Source of the DNA: H2-BAC3 sp045863035
GTDB lineage: Bacteria > Bacteroidota > Ignavibacteria > Ignavibacteriales > Ignavibacteriaceae
Direction: 5' to 3'
Length of the DNA stretch: 64,000 nt
Assembly: GCA_045863035.1 (NCBI GenBank)
Contig: BTUV01000007.1
Coordinates: 1-64,000, forward strand
Positions 17,620 through 25,805 of this stretch are shown one piece after another. The notes beneath the pieces were generated by a model. The model made no database searches and had not been told where the DNA came from. It worked only from the letters and a program-made list of their open reading frames with translations. A program made the translations under genes and the position numbers. Positions within the stretch are counted from its first letter, which is position 1, and every line of letters starts with the position of its first letter.

Positions 17620-17961
17620 ATGAAATTCAAAGTCAGTGAAAAATATAATGCTGCGATTGTTGAAGTAAAAGGCAACATGATGGGCGGTCCGGAAGCAATA
17701 GAATTCAGCGACCAGCTTAAAAAGCTCCTTACTGAAGGGAAGAAAAATATTGTTATTGATCTCTCTGACGTCAAATTTATGAACTCATCAGGTCTGGGAA
17801 TGCTCATCAGCGGGCTAACCACCGTAAAAAACGGCGGCGGTTTGTTAAAACTTGCCAATGTTACTGATAAAATTCAGAGTCTGTTGATGATCACCAAACT
17901 GATTACCATATTCGAGACGTTTGAATCGATTGATGATGCTGTAAAAAGTTTCGGAATCTGA
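17620..17961 (+). CDS. STAS-domain anti-sigma-factor antagonist, RsbV/SpoIIAA type
   Basis: The 113-residue STAS domain has the canonical loop FMNSSGLGMLISG with S56 and S57, the place phosphorylated in SpoIIAA and RsbV. It should bind an RsbW-like kinase when unphosphorylated and release that kinase's target. A strong AGGAGA sequence precedes the ATG, and a terminator follows at once, so it forms its own transcription unit. Its kinase and phosphatase may be those at 57176-63965, which is an inference. Confidence 0.9.
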   Translation: MKFKVSEKYNAAIVEVKGNMMGGPEAIEFSDQLKKLLTEGKKNIVIDLSDVKFMNSSGLGMLISGLTTVKNGGGLLKLANVTDKIQSLLMITKLITIFETFESIDDAVKSFGI

Positions 17962-18007
17962 TACCCGCAGGCGGTACTCATTTTTCATCCCCTCTTTTTT
18001 ACCCATT

Positions 18008-18036
18008 CGGGCGGTTTTTACCGCCCGTTTTGTTTT
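18008..18036 (+). terminator. Rho-independent terminator after the second STAS gene
   Basis: CGGGCGG and CCGCCCG form a perfect stem around TTTTTA, followed by TTTTGTTTT. Confidence 0.85.
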
Positions 18037-18150
18037 CTGAACTAACCCCGAAATTCTTAGATTAAGCAGTTACTTTTATAAAATTGCCTGACGGTGGTTG
18101 AAAACCGGTCAGGAAAACTAAACACAAAACATTTACCGGAGTATAATCTT

Positions 18151-19428
18151 ATGCGGGTAACCGTATTGGTCGGCAGTCAATGGGGCGATGAGGGAAAAGG
18201 AAAAATTGTTGACCTTCTCAGTGAAAAATTTGAAATAGTTGTCCGTTATCAGGGCGGAGCCAACGCCGGACATACCGTTGAAATCGGTTCAAAAAAATAT
18301 GTCCTGCACCTCATCCCATCTGGTATTCTGCGTGATGATGTTGTCTGCGTCATCGGAAACGGTGTGGTGATTGATCCTGTTGCACTGCTTGATGAAATAG
18401 CACTGCTTGAGTCGCATGGTATTTCCGTGAAGGGACGGCTCTTTATCAGTCATAATGCTCACCTCATCATGCCTTATCACAAGCTGCTTGATTCTATCTC
18501 AGAAAGTGGAAAAGTCAAAATCGGGACGACCGGCAGAGGCATTGGTCCCTGCTATATTGATAAGTATGCAAGGAAGGGAATAAAGATTATTGACCTGCTT
18601 TATCCGAAAATCCTGGAGGAAAAAATCAGGCAGAATCTCGAAGAAAAAAACCTTCTCCTGAAAAATATTTATAATGTTGAAGAACTTGATGTTGAAAAAA
18701 TAATAGCACAATATCTTGAATTCGATAAACAGATTGATGTATATATAAAAGATGTTCCTGCGTACCTGAATCAGGCAATAGAAGAAGGAAAATCAGTACT
18801 TCTTGAAGGAGCACAAGGGGCGCTCTTAGACGTTGACCACGGCACATATCCTTTTGTTACCTCCTCTAATCCTACTTCCGGCGGCGCATGCACAGGCACG
18901 GGCATCCCGCCAAATAAAGTCACGGACGTCATTGGAATTGTGAAAGCATATACAACACGAGTCGGTGAAGGACCATTTCCGACAGAATTGCCTGACCAAG
19001 AGGGTGAAGAACTTCGGCAGCAAGGCAATGAGTTTGGCGCAACTACCGGCCGACCGCGGCGCTGTGGCTGGTTTGATGCGTTTCTGGTAAGATATTCAGC
19101 TTTGATAAACGGTATCACCTCAGTTGCTATCACTAAACTTGACGTACTGAGCATGTTTGATGAAATAAAGGTCTGCACCGGATACGAGTTTGAAGGCAAG
19201 CTCCTCAAATCATTTCCAACAGACTTCCAGAAGCTATCATCAGTTAAACCGGTTTACGTAACGCTGCCCGGCTGGAAGGAAGATATTTCCGGCTGCTCTT
19301 CATACAATCAGCTTCCCGAAAATGCAAAAAAGTATCTCCGGTATATATCAGAAGCTGCCGGCATTACTGTTTCCATCATTTCAGTTGGTCCGAAAAGAGA
19401 GAGTACATTCGTTACTGATGCACTCTGA
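18151..19428 (+). CDS. purA: Adenylosuccinate synthetase
   Basis: The 425-residue enzyme joins IMP and aspartate with GTP to make adenylosuccinate, the first step to AMP. It opens with the GTP-binding motif GSQWGDEGKGKIVD, has the IMP-site QGGANAGHT and the TTGRGIGPCY stretch, and the late PFPTELPDQEGE and TGRPRRCGW motifs. The ATG at 18151 gives the family's normal N terminus; an earlier in-frame start would add 19 unrelated residues. The histidine-kinase gene follows after 24 nt, probably in one operon. Confidence 0.97.
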   Translation: MRVTVLVGSQWGDEGKGKIVDLLSEKFEIVVRYQGGANAGHTVEIGSKKYVLHLIPSGILRDDVVCVIGNGVVIDPVALLDEIALLESHGISVKGRLFISHNAHLIMPYHKLLDSISESGKVKIGTTGRGIGPCYIDKYARKGIKIIDLLYPKILEEKIRQNLEEKNLLLKNIYNVEELDVEKIIAQYLEFDKQIDVYIKDVPAYLNQAIEEGKSVLLEGAQGALLDVDHGTYPFVTSSNPTSGGACTGTGIPPNKVTDVIGIVKAYTTRVGEGPFPTELPDQEGEELRQQGNEFGATTGRPRRCGWFDAFLVRYSALINGITSVAITKLDVLSMFDEIKVCTGYEFEGKLLKSFPTDFQKLSSVKPVYVTLPGWKEDISGCSSYNQLPENAKKYLRYISEAAGITVSIISVGPKRESTFVTDAL

Positions 19429-19452
19429 TACTGCGCATTATCTGAAACTGCC

Positions 19453-20670
19453 ATGAAAAAAATGAGCGGCGGACCTGCCTCCGCCAACATTAAAATAATT
19501 TTACTTACCATTGCCATTGCAATCGGCGGCGGCACTTTGCTTTACACTTCTGATCTGGTTTCCAAACTCCAGCAGAAAGAACGGGAAATTGTTCAGCTTT
19601 ATGCACGAGGTATGGAGCATATCGCCAACGCCAGTTCCGAAAATTCTGATATTACATTCCTTTTTGAAAATATCATCAGGCCGATTGATTTCCCCCTTAT
19701 TCTGACTGATGCCAACGATAATATCAATATGTCATCCCGGCTTGATATACGGAATATCAAATATGACTCAACCCTGACTGATTCTGCTCTTGAGCTCTTC
19801 TTCAGTGATATGCTAAAAGAAATGGATGCAACCAACCCGCCCATTCAGGTTAAATATATAGCCGGAACAGATACCATTATTCTGACCAAGATTCATTATG
19901 GCAACTCTGACTCCATTAATCAGCTTAAATACTATCCGTATATACAAATACTTATCGCTGCCGTGTTCATCATTATCGGATATATCGGCTTCAGTCAGAT
20001 AAAAAAGAGTGAACAAAGTAATATCTGGGTCGGGCTTGCAAAGGAAACCGCTCATCAGTTCGGTACACCCATTTCAAGTCTCATGGGGTGGGTTGAACTG
20101 CTTAAACTCAACCATTCCGATCCTGTAAAAGTACTGGATGCCGCGGACGAAATTGAGAATGATGTAGCCAAACTGAATAAAATAACCAACAGATTCTCAA
20201 AAATAGGTTCACGGCCGGAGCTTAAAAGCGAAAATGTTTATGAAGATATTAAACGAGTTGTTGAGTACTTTAACCGGCGACTTCCCCAAACCGGAAAGAA
20301 TGTAGAAATAACTCTGACCGGTGATACGAACGCTGAAGCACAACTCAGCAAGGAACTTTTTGAATGGGTTATTGAAAACCTCATCAAAAACGCGTACGAT
20401 GCCATTGATCACACGATGGGGAAAATTGAGGTTGTTATCACCGACTTGAAACATAAAGTGGAAATTGAAGTTTCTGACAATGGCAAAGGTGTTGATAAAA
20501 AGAGACGGAAGGATATCTTCCGCCCCGGTTATTCAACCAAAAGGCGCGGATGGGGTCTTGGGCTTAGTCTTTCCAAGCGCATCGTGGAAGAATATCACCG
20601 CGGAAAGATTTTCGTCAAACACTCAAGCCCCGGCGACGGTACTGTCTTCAAAATTATTCTGAATAAATAA
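19453..20670 (+). CDS. Membrane sensor histidine kinase
   Basis: The 405-residue kinase has two membrane helices (about 13-31 and 163-180) that enclose a periplasmic sensor of about 130 residues. The cytoplasmic part carries the phospho-acceptor motif AKETAHQFGTPISSLMGW (H201), then a HATPase domain with N box ENLIKNAYDAI, G1 DNGKGVD and G2 RRGWGLGLSLSKR. The HQFGTPISS form of the H box is common in Bacteroidota kinases. No response regulator lies next to it, so its partner is unknown. Confidence 0.9.
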   Translation: MKKMSGGPASANIKIILLTIAIAIGGGTLLYTSDLVSKLQQKEREIVQLYARGMEHIANASSENSDITFLFENIIRPIDFPLILTDANDNINMSSRLDIRNIKYDSTLTDSALELFFSDMLKEMDATNPPIQVKYIAGTDTIILTKIHYGNSDSINQLKYYPYIQILIAAVFIIIGYIGFSQIKKSEQSNIWVGLAKETAHQFGTPISSLMGWVELLKLNHSDPVKVLDAADEIENDVAKLNKITNRFSKIGSRPELKSENVYEDIKRVVEYFNRRLPQTGKNVEITLTGDTNAEAQLSKELFEWVIENLIKNAYDAIDHTMGKIEVVITDLKHKVEIEVSDNGKGVDKKRRKDIFRPGYSTKRRGWGLGLSLSKRIVEEYHRGKIFVKHSSPGDGTVFKIILNK

Positions 20671-20688
20671 TCCGTATATATATCCCTC

Positions 20689-22368
20689 TCATCCCGTCCG
20701 CAGATAGGCCTTTACCATTTCTTCTGCATCGAGTGACTCTACCAGCATAATCTCTTCCTCACTGAAACTTTCTGTATCTCCGAAATACTTGTTTTCAGCG
20801 CTATCCCACTGTAACGATGCTTTAAGATCGGTAACTTTCAGAAGTTCAAGACTCTCTACAATAAGATTGGTCGGCAGCTCCCTGTCAACTCTGCCCTCAA
20901 CCAGAAACGGACCCATGCTCAGGGTTTTCTCTGCAACTTTATTATATATACCGGGGAAAAGCACCGCTTCAAAGGTGCCGGTTGTATCTTCAAGTGAAAG
21001 AAACTTCATAATATCCCCTTTCCTGGTTTTCACCCGTTTGGATGACATATACCAGCCGGTCATGCGGATTTTCTTTCCTGCATGTTGCTTCATATCAGAA
21101 GCGCGCACCAGTGTTTTGTCCGCCCGGTAAGAAGGGAAAAAATCAAGCGGATGACGGCTGACCATATACTCAAATGCTTCAAGCTCCCTGATGCACTTTT
21201 CTTCCATGGTATAATCAATTGGTGTGATAACATCCTGCTCAAGACGCACCGACTCATGACTAAAAAGCGCCGGCTGTGATATATCAAGCAGCTTTTTATG
21301 CTTCAGATATACATCCAGCAGACGCATCAATGAAGGCCGCGTAAGACCGAAACAGTCCATAGCACCGCAGGAGATAAGCAATGCGGCGGACTGCTCTTTG
21401 ACCGGAGCCCGCACCAGCAAATCAGCCAGTGACACATATCTGCCGTTTTCCTTTCGTTCAGTAATAATGCTGTGAGCCGCCTGTGAGTTCAACCCCCTGA
21501 TAGCCATCAGCCCGATGCGGAGCTCTTTTCCTTTTCCGCGGTACTCATACTCACTCTCATTAACACAAGGGAGATACACAGTAAGCCCCAGCCGTTTGCA
21601 TTCCTGTATATATACTGCTGCTGAGTAGTACCCCCCCTGATTGCTCAGCACCCCTGCCATAAACTCAGCCGGATAATGCACTTTAAGATAAGCCACCTGA
21701 AATGAAAGGAGAGCAAAAGAAGCACTGTGCGCCTTGCAAAAAGCATATCCGGCAAAAGACTCAACCTGACGCCAGAGCTCCTCAACTATTCCCCTGCTGT
21801 ATCCCTTAGCCATACCGCTGGTGATAAACTTTTCCTTCAACCGTACCATTGCATCGCGGGAGCGGAGCTTGCCGCTCATGGCACGCCGCAGTAAATCTGC
21901 CTCCTCAAGCGAAAGACCAACCACATGATGCGCAACCTTTAGAACATCCTCCTGGTAAATCATTACTCCATAGGTGCTCTTCAGAAGCGGCTCCATTGCA
22001 GGAACCAGATACTTCCGCAGGGCGGGGTTTTTATGCCGCCGGATAAACTCCTGCATCATACCGCTTTCAGCCACACCGGGGCGGATGATGGAACTGGCAG
22101 CGGTCAGCATTTCAAAATCATCTACGTTCAGCTTTTTGAGCAGCGTGCGCATCCCCGGTGACTCAATATAAAAACAGCCAATGCTCTCCCCCTCCCGGAT
22201 CAGTTTTTTAGTTAGCTCGTCATTAAGAATCATCTCAAAATCAGTAATGTCAAACCGGACTTTTTCTGTGTTTTTCGGAAGAACCGGATAAAACTGTATC
22301 GTGCCGTCATCCTTGGGGAGACGGTAGGTAGCGAGGTCAAATTCCTGCTTTTTCTCTTCCTGATTCAT
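20689..22368 (-). CDS. C-terminal half of a DNA polymerase III alpha subunit, SOS-boxed
   Basis: The 559-residue protein matches DnaE only from the fingers onward: GCFYIESPGMRTLLKKL (64-80), SSIIRPGVAESGMM (92-105), the FAGYAFCKAHSASFALLSFQ block (205-224), helix-hairpin-helix motifs near 286-340, a clamp-binding QPALF (365-369) and an OB fold (about 430-515). The PHP domain and the palm with its catalytic aspartates are absent; full DnaE proteins have about 1000-1160 residues. An in-frame TGA stands just upstream of the ATG, so the gene really begins here. A LexA-type box and a sigma-70 promoter precede it. It could be a split error-prone polymerase, an accessory factor like ImuB, or a decayed copy. 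Confidence 0.85.
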   Translation of the reverse strand: MNQEEKKQEFDLATYRLPKDDGTIQFYPVLPKNTEKVRFDITDFEMILNDELTKKLIREGESIGCFYIESPGMRTLLKKLNVDDFEMLTAASSIIRPGVAESGMMQEFIRRHKNPALRKYLVPAMEPLLKSTYGVMIYQEDVLKVAHHVVGLSLEEADLLRRAMSGKLRSRDAMVRLKEKFITSGMAKGYSRGIVEELWRQVESFAGYAFCKAHSASFALLSFQVAYLKVHYPAEFMAGVLSNQGGYYSAAVYIQECKRLGLTVYLPCVNESEYEYRGKGKELRIGLMAIRGLNSQAAHSIITERKENGRYVSLADLLVRAPVKEQSAALLISCGAMDCFGLTRPSLMRLLDVYLKHKKLLDISQPALFSHESVRLEQDVITPIDYTMEEKCIRELEAFEYMVSRHPLDFFPSYRADKTLVRASDMKQHAGKKIRMTGWYMSSKRVKTRKGDIMKFLSLEDTTGTFEAVLFPGIYNKVAEKTLSMGPFLVEGRVDRELPTNLIVESLELLKVTDLKASLQWDSAENKYFGDTESFSEEEIMLVESLDAEEMVKAYLRTG

Positions 22369-22374
22369 AAATAA

Positions 22375-22390
22375 GTGAACATTTGTTCAC
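22375..22390. promoter_or_regulatory. LexA-type SOS box
   Basis: GTGAACATTTGTTCAC has perfect 7-nt arms around TT and contains GAAC-N4-GTTC, the LexA consensus of Gram-positive and several other phyla. It lies between the -10 element and the ATG of the DnaE-half gene, overlapping the expected transcription start. Confidence 0.75.
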
Positions 22391-22391
22391 C

Positions 22392-22420
22392 ATTTTATGC
22401 AAAGAAAACCAAATTGTCAA
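22392..22420 (-). promoter_or_regulatory. Sigma-70-type promoter of the DnaE-half gene
   Basis: On the minus strand TTGACA (complement of 22415-22420) and TAAAAT (complement of 22392-22397) are separated by exactly 17 nt. The untranslated leader would be short, about 17 nt, with no Shine-Dalgarno. Confidence 0.7.
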
Positions 22421-22425
22421 GAGAA

Positions 22426-22510
22426 TTATGAAGTATGAAATATGAATTATGAATTATGAATTATGAAGTATGAATTGTGAATTATGAAGTATGAATTATG
22501 AAGTATGAAC
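22426..22510. repeat. TATGAA-type repeat tract
   Basis: A run of AATTATGAA, AGTATGAA and AATATGAA words about 85 nt long lies just upstream of the DnaE-half promoter. It belongs to the same word family as the tract at 15293-15356. Confidence 0.75.
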
Positions 22511-22542
22511 TTGTTTGAATTGTGAATTGTGAATTATCCTCC

Positions 22543-22733
22543 CGATTCCGGCGGGGTCGCATATTGGTAGAAAAGAATTGTGGATTTTCCTCCCGACTCC
22601 GGCGGAGTCGCATAGTGGTAGAAAACAATTGTGAATTTCGAATGGTGAATTGTAAATTTTCCTCTCGACTCCGGCGGGGTCGCATATTGGTAGCCCGCAC
22701 CAACCCTCCATCGGTGCTCCCCTCAACACAAAA
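22543..22733. repeat. Array of 17-nt hairpin repeats
   Basis: Three units are seen, with hairpins at 22543-22559, 22594-22610 and 22666-22682. Each has 7-nt arms CGA(T/C)TCC and GG(A/G)GTCG around GGC, followed by CATATTGGTAG or CATAGTGGTAG and an AT-rich spacer. The third unit continues into a GC-rich tail ending at 22733. A further tail copy lies after the gap. Confidence 0.8.
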
Positions 22734-22833
22734 NNNNNNNNNNNNNNNNNNNNNNNNNNNNNNNNNNNNNNNNNNNNNNNNNNNNNNNNNNNNNNNNNNN
22801 NNNNNNNNNNNNNNNNNNNNNNNNNNNNNNNNN
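22734..22833. other. Scaffold gap of 100 N
   Basis: The gap is exactly 100 N. The 55 bases before it (22679-22733) are identical to the 55 bases after it (22834-22888), so two contigs were probably joined at a shared repeat end. True length and unit number are unknown. Confidence 0.95.
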
Positions 22834-22897
22834 GTCGCATATTGGTAGCCCGCACCAACCCTCCATCGGTGCTCCCCTCAACACAAAACACCTCCCC

Positions 22898-23926
22898 TTA
22901 ATAACTCATTTTATCCAATTTAACCTTACCCCTGAAAACCCAATATATGCTGATGGTATAGGCAGCAACAAAGGGAAGCCCAATCATCGCGACAACAAGC
23001 ATTATCCCCAGTGTTTTCTGAGAGGAGGCAGCATTATAAACTGTCAAATTATAATCGGGATTCAAAGATGAAATAACCATATTAGGAAAAAGTCCGATCG
23101 CAAAGAGCATCAGCAGCATGGCAATGGAAACTGATGATGAAACAAACGCCATAAACTCCCGGCCATGATAAATCTCACGCGGTATATTTGCAATAGCAAG
23201 CATGTTTAACAAGGCAACGATAAAGAGAACGGGATTATCCTTAAACGGCTGAGACATGTGAGGAAAATAAATGAGGGTAGCCATCGTTGTTATTGCATAA
23301 CAAATTACGAAGAAAATAATCGTGTTGTTAATCCACCCCTTAACCTGATTTTGCAAAAGCCCCTCCGTTTTCATGGAAAGATATATAGCCCCATGCATCA
23401 TAAAAAGCGCAAGCGTAGTGATACCAACCAGCAATGTATATGGAGTAAAAAGGTCAATGTCAGTTCCTGCATACTCTTTGTCAGCACCAAGCGGAATTCC
23501 CGTTATGATATTGCCAATTGCAATACCCATAATAACGGCAATAAGCATACTGGCAATACTAAACGCTCTATCCCAGGATTTCCGCCAGGCCGGTGATTCT
23601 TCCTTGCTTCTGAATTCAATAGCCACTGCTCTAAAGATCAACATGAACAGCAGAAGCATAAAGGCAGTATAAAACCCTGAGAACACGGTAGCATACACAT
23701 CAGGAAATGCGGCAAACAATGCACCTCCGCCAACAACAAGCCATACTTCATTACCGTCCCAAACCGGTCCTATGGAATTAAGCATAACACGCCGGTCGGT
23801 ATCACTTTTTGTGAGCAAATGAAGCGCGCCAACGCCGAGATCAAAACCATCGAGTATTGCATATCCGGTTAAAACCGCGCCGAGGAGTAAAAACCAGGTT
23901 ATGTTAAGATCAAATCCGAATTCCAT
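22898..23926 (-). CDS. cydB: Cytochrome bd quinol oxidase subunit II
   Basis: The 342-residue membrane protein has about eight to nine helices and opens with the family signature GYAILDGFDLGVGALHLL near 21-38. The conserved GPVWDGNEVWLVVGGGALFAAFP block follows. With CydA it forms the high-affinity oxygen reductase that oxidises quinol without pumping protons. It lies 5 nt downstream of cydA. Its 3' end is 10 nt from the repeat-flanked scaffold gap. Confidence 0.96.
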   Translation of the reverse strand: MEFGFDLNITWFLLLGAVLTGYAILDGFDLGVGALHLLTKSDTDRRVMLNSIGPVWDGNEVWLVVGGGALFAAFPDVYATVFSGFYTAFMLLLFMLIFRAVAIEFRSKEESPAWRKSWDRAFSIASMLIAVIMGIAIGNIITGIPLGADKEYAGTDIDLFTPYTLLVGITTLALFMMHGAIYLSMKTEGLLQNQVKGWINNTIIFFVICYAITTMATLIYFPHMSQPFKDNPVLFIVALLNMLAIANIPREIYHGREFMAFVSSSVSIAMLLMLFAIGLFPNMVISSLNPDYNLTVYNAASSQKTLGIMLVVAMIGLPFVAAYTISIYWVFRGKVKLDKMSY

Positions 23927-23931
23927 ATATA

Positions 23932-25275
23932 TTACCCTTTCACCTCTGCTGTTTCACCAGTTTCTTCCGGACCATGTTTTATCTTACGGTCAAGCAGATA
24001 GATAAAAAGGAAAAACAGGAGTGCATATATAAGACCAAAAAGAATAATGGAAAAAAGAATCTGTCCGGCCGAAACTGCTTTTGAAAGACCTTCCGATGTT
24101 CGCAGGTAACCATAAACAATCCAGGGCTGTCTTCCTATTTCCGCGGTGTACCATCCAACCTGATTGGCAATCTGGGGCAGAAGAACCGAAGGAACAAGTA
24201 ATTTAAGAAACCAGCTTGTTTCAAACAACTTTCCGCGCCAAAGCAAAAACAAAGCAAAAGCGCTCAACCCAATCAGAAGAAATCCAATTGCCACCATAAG
24301 ATGATACGTTTGAAACACAATATGGATTGGAGGGAGATCATTTTTATCAAATGCCCGCAGCCCCTTAATCGGAGCTGTCATATCATTATATATAAGGAAA
24401 CTGAGCATTCCGGGTAATCCGATTCCGTAAACTTTCTCATTTTCCTCATCAACCCATCCAAAAAGATAAAGGTCACCCGGAGCCGATTCTTCAAAATGTG
24501 CTTCAAAAGCTGCAAGTTTAGCCGGCTGGTTTTTTGCAACACCAACCGCACTGCTGTGTCCGGTTACCAACTGAAATAGTGACGCAAACATGGCTACACC
24601 GAGCGCGATCTTCATTGATGAACGGGCAAAAGCAATATGTCTCTTCTTTATCAAATAGTATGCACTGACACTGATCACCAAAAACGCACCAGCCAGCCAT
24701 GCACCCGACAGAGTATGTGTGAGACGGTCAACCGAGGAAGGATTAAAAACCATTGCCCAGAAATCCGTAATTTCAGCACGGGCATTCATCCCTTCACCAA
24801 CTATATGAAACCCTGCCGGAGTCTGCATCCAGGAGTTTGCAACAACAATCCAGACCGCACTCATCATTGAGCCGAGCGATACCATTATTGTTGAGAAAAA
24901 ATGAACGCGCGGAGATACTTTATCCCATCCGAAAACCAGAATTGCTAAAAATCCTGATTCGAGAAAGAAGGCAAAAATACCCTCTGCGGCAAGTGCACTG
25001 CCAAAAACATCACCGACATAGCGGGAGTATGTTGCCCAATTAGTGCCAAATTCAAACTCCATAACAATACCGGTGGAAACCCCGAGCGAGAATGTTAACG
25101 CAAACACTTTGACCCAAAAGCGGGTCATGTTTTCATACAGTTTATTACCGGTCCTGAGGTACATCCCCTCCATAATTACCAGCATAACACCCAGACCAAT
25201 ACTTAGCGGCGGGTAAATGTAATGAAATGCAATTGTGAATGCAAACTGAAGTCGGGCGAGTATTTCTGTATCCAT
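23932..25275 (-). CDS. cydA: Cytochrome bd quinol oxidase subunit I
   Basis: The 447-residue protein carries the haem ligand H18 in QFAFTIAFHYIYPP, the conserved GRQPWIVYGYLRT motif near 385, and a Q-loop with KNQPAKLAAFEAHF. The length suggests the short Q-loop type found outside proteobacteria. About nine membrane helices are visible. It catalyses quinol oxidation at low oxygen and protects against O2 and NO. An AT-rich near-palindrome in the 190-base leader (about 25290-25320) may be a regulatory site. Confidence 0.96.
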   Translation of the reverse strand: MDTEILARLQFAFTIAFHYIYPPLSIGLGVMLVIMEGMYLRTGNKLYENMTRFWVKVFALTFSLGVSTGIVMEFEFGTNWATYSRYVGDVFGSALAAEGIFAFFLESGFLAILVFGWDKVSPRVHFFSTIMVSLGSMMSAVWIVVANSWMQTPAGFHIVGEGMNARAEITDFWAMVFNPSSVDRLTHTLSGAWLAGAFLVISVSAYYLIKKRHIAFARSSMKIALGVAMFASLFQLVTGHSSAVGVAKNQPAKLAAFEAHFEESAPGDLYLFGWVDEENEKVYGIGLPGMLSFLIYNDMTAPIKGLRAFDKNDLPPIHIVFQTYHLMVAIGFLLIGLSAFALFLLWRGKLFETSWFLKLLVPSVLLPQIANQVGWYTAEIGRQPWIVYGYLRTSEGLSKAVSAGQILFSIILFGLIYALLFFLFIYLLDRKIKHGPEETGETAEVKG

Positions 25276-25465
25276 AAGTCAGATTTTTTTTAGTCTTAAA
25301 AATTAAGCAATTTTTTAATCAGAAGGGGGAATTTTCTTGACCGGAGGAGAAACTTTATTTTTGTTCCCCTTTTTTATTTGCATTGGAATTATACCTGCCT
25401 CTGGCTAAGTTTTCATCATAACTTACAAATATTTATTTGAAAGGAAATTATTCCGGAGTTTTACA

Positions 25466-25678
25466 ATGAAACAAAGAATTAAGGTAAGAACCGATGTTGA
25501 GATGGAATGGTTGTGCCAGTACTGCGGCGAACAGAACGAAGTGTTGGTTGATCTGACACTGACAGGGAAGCAGGATTTTACGGAAGAGTGCAGAGTCTGC
25601 TGCCGGCCAAATCATCTTATCGTCCACAATAATCTCGAAGACGGCGTATATATAGATAGCCGTCCCGATGATGAATAG
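25466..25678 (+). CDS. CPXCG-motif cysteine-rich small protein
   Basis: The 70-residue protein has two cysteine pairs, WLCQYCGEQN near 15-24 and ECRVCCRPNH near 46-55, which should form one zinc site. This matches the small CPXCG family of unknown function found widely in proteobacteria and Bacteroidota. A CGGAG sequence lies 8 nt before the ATG. It is divergent from cydA and convergent with ftsZ. Confidence 0.85.
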   Translation: MKQRIKVRTDVEMEWLCQYCGEQNEVLVDLTLTGKQDFTEECRVCCRPNHLIVHNNLEDGVYIDSRPDDE

Positions 25679-25732
25679 AAGAAACCGGTTTTAACCCCCT
25701 CGGCTATTCCGGGTAAAAAAGCGCGTATATAT

Positions 25733-25766
25733 AAAAAAAAGCGGACGGCACCCGAATACCGTCCGC
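25733..25766 (-). terminator. Terminator at the end of the division cluster
   Basis: GCGGACGG (25741-25748) and CCGTCCGC (25759-25766) pair perfectly. On the minus strand eight T residues follow the stem. It lies 40 nt after the ftsZ stop and ends the long leftward cluster. Confidence 0.85.
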
Positions 25767-25805
25767 ATCTTACCCCGAGTCCCCGAGGGAGGACTGCGAA
25801 ACTTC

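Noticed and set aside
20689..22368. Intein-split DnaE as in cyanobacteria
   Set aside because: The N terminus shows no intein C-part motifs (no HN-Ser/Cys junction) and the gene has its own promoter and SOS box.
22543..22888. CRISPR array or a protein-coding repeat region
   Set aside because: Spacer lengths differ and are AT-rich repeat words. Reading frames through it cross the N run and only translate the hairpin repeats.
25276..25465. FNR or ArcA site upstream of cydA
   Set aside because: An AT-rich near-palindrome is present, but it does not match a TTGAT-N4-ATCAA or other defined site.
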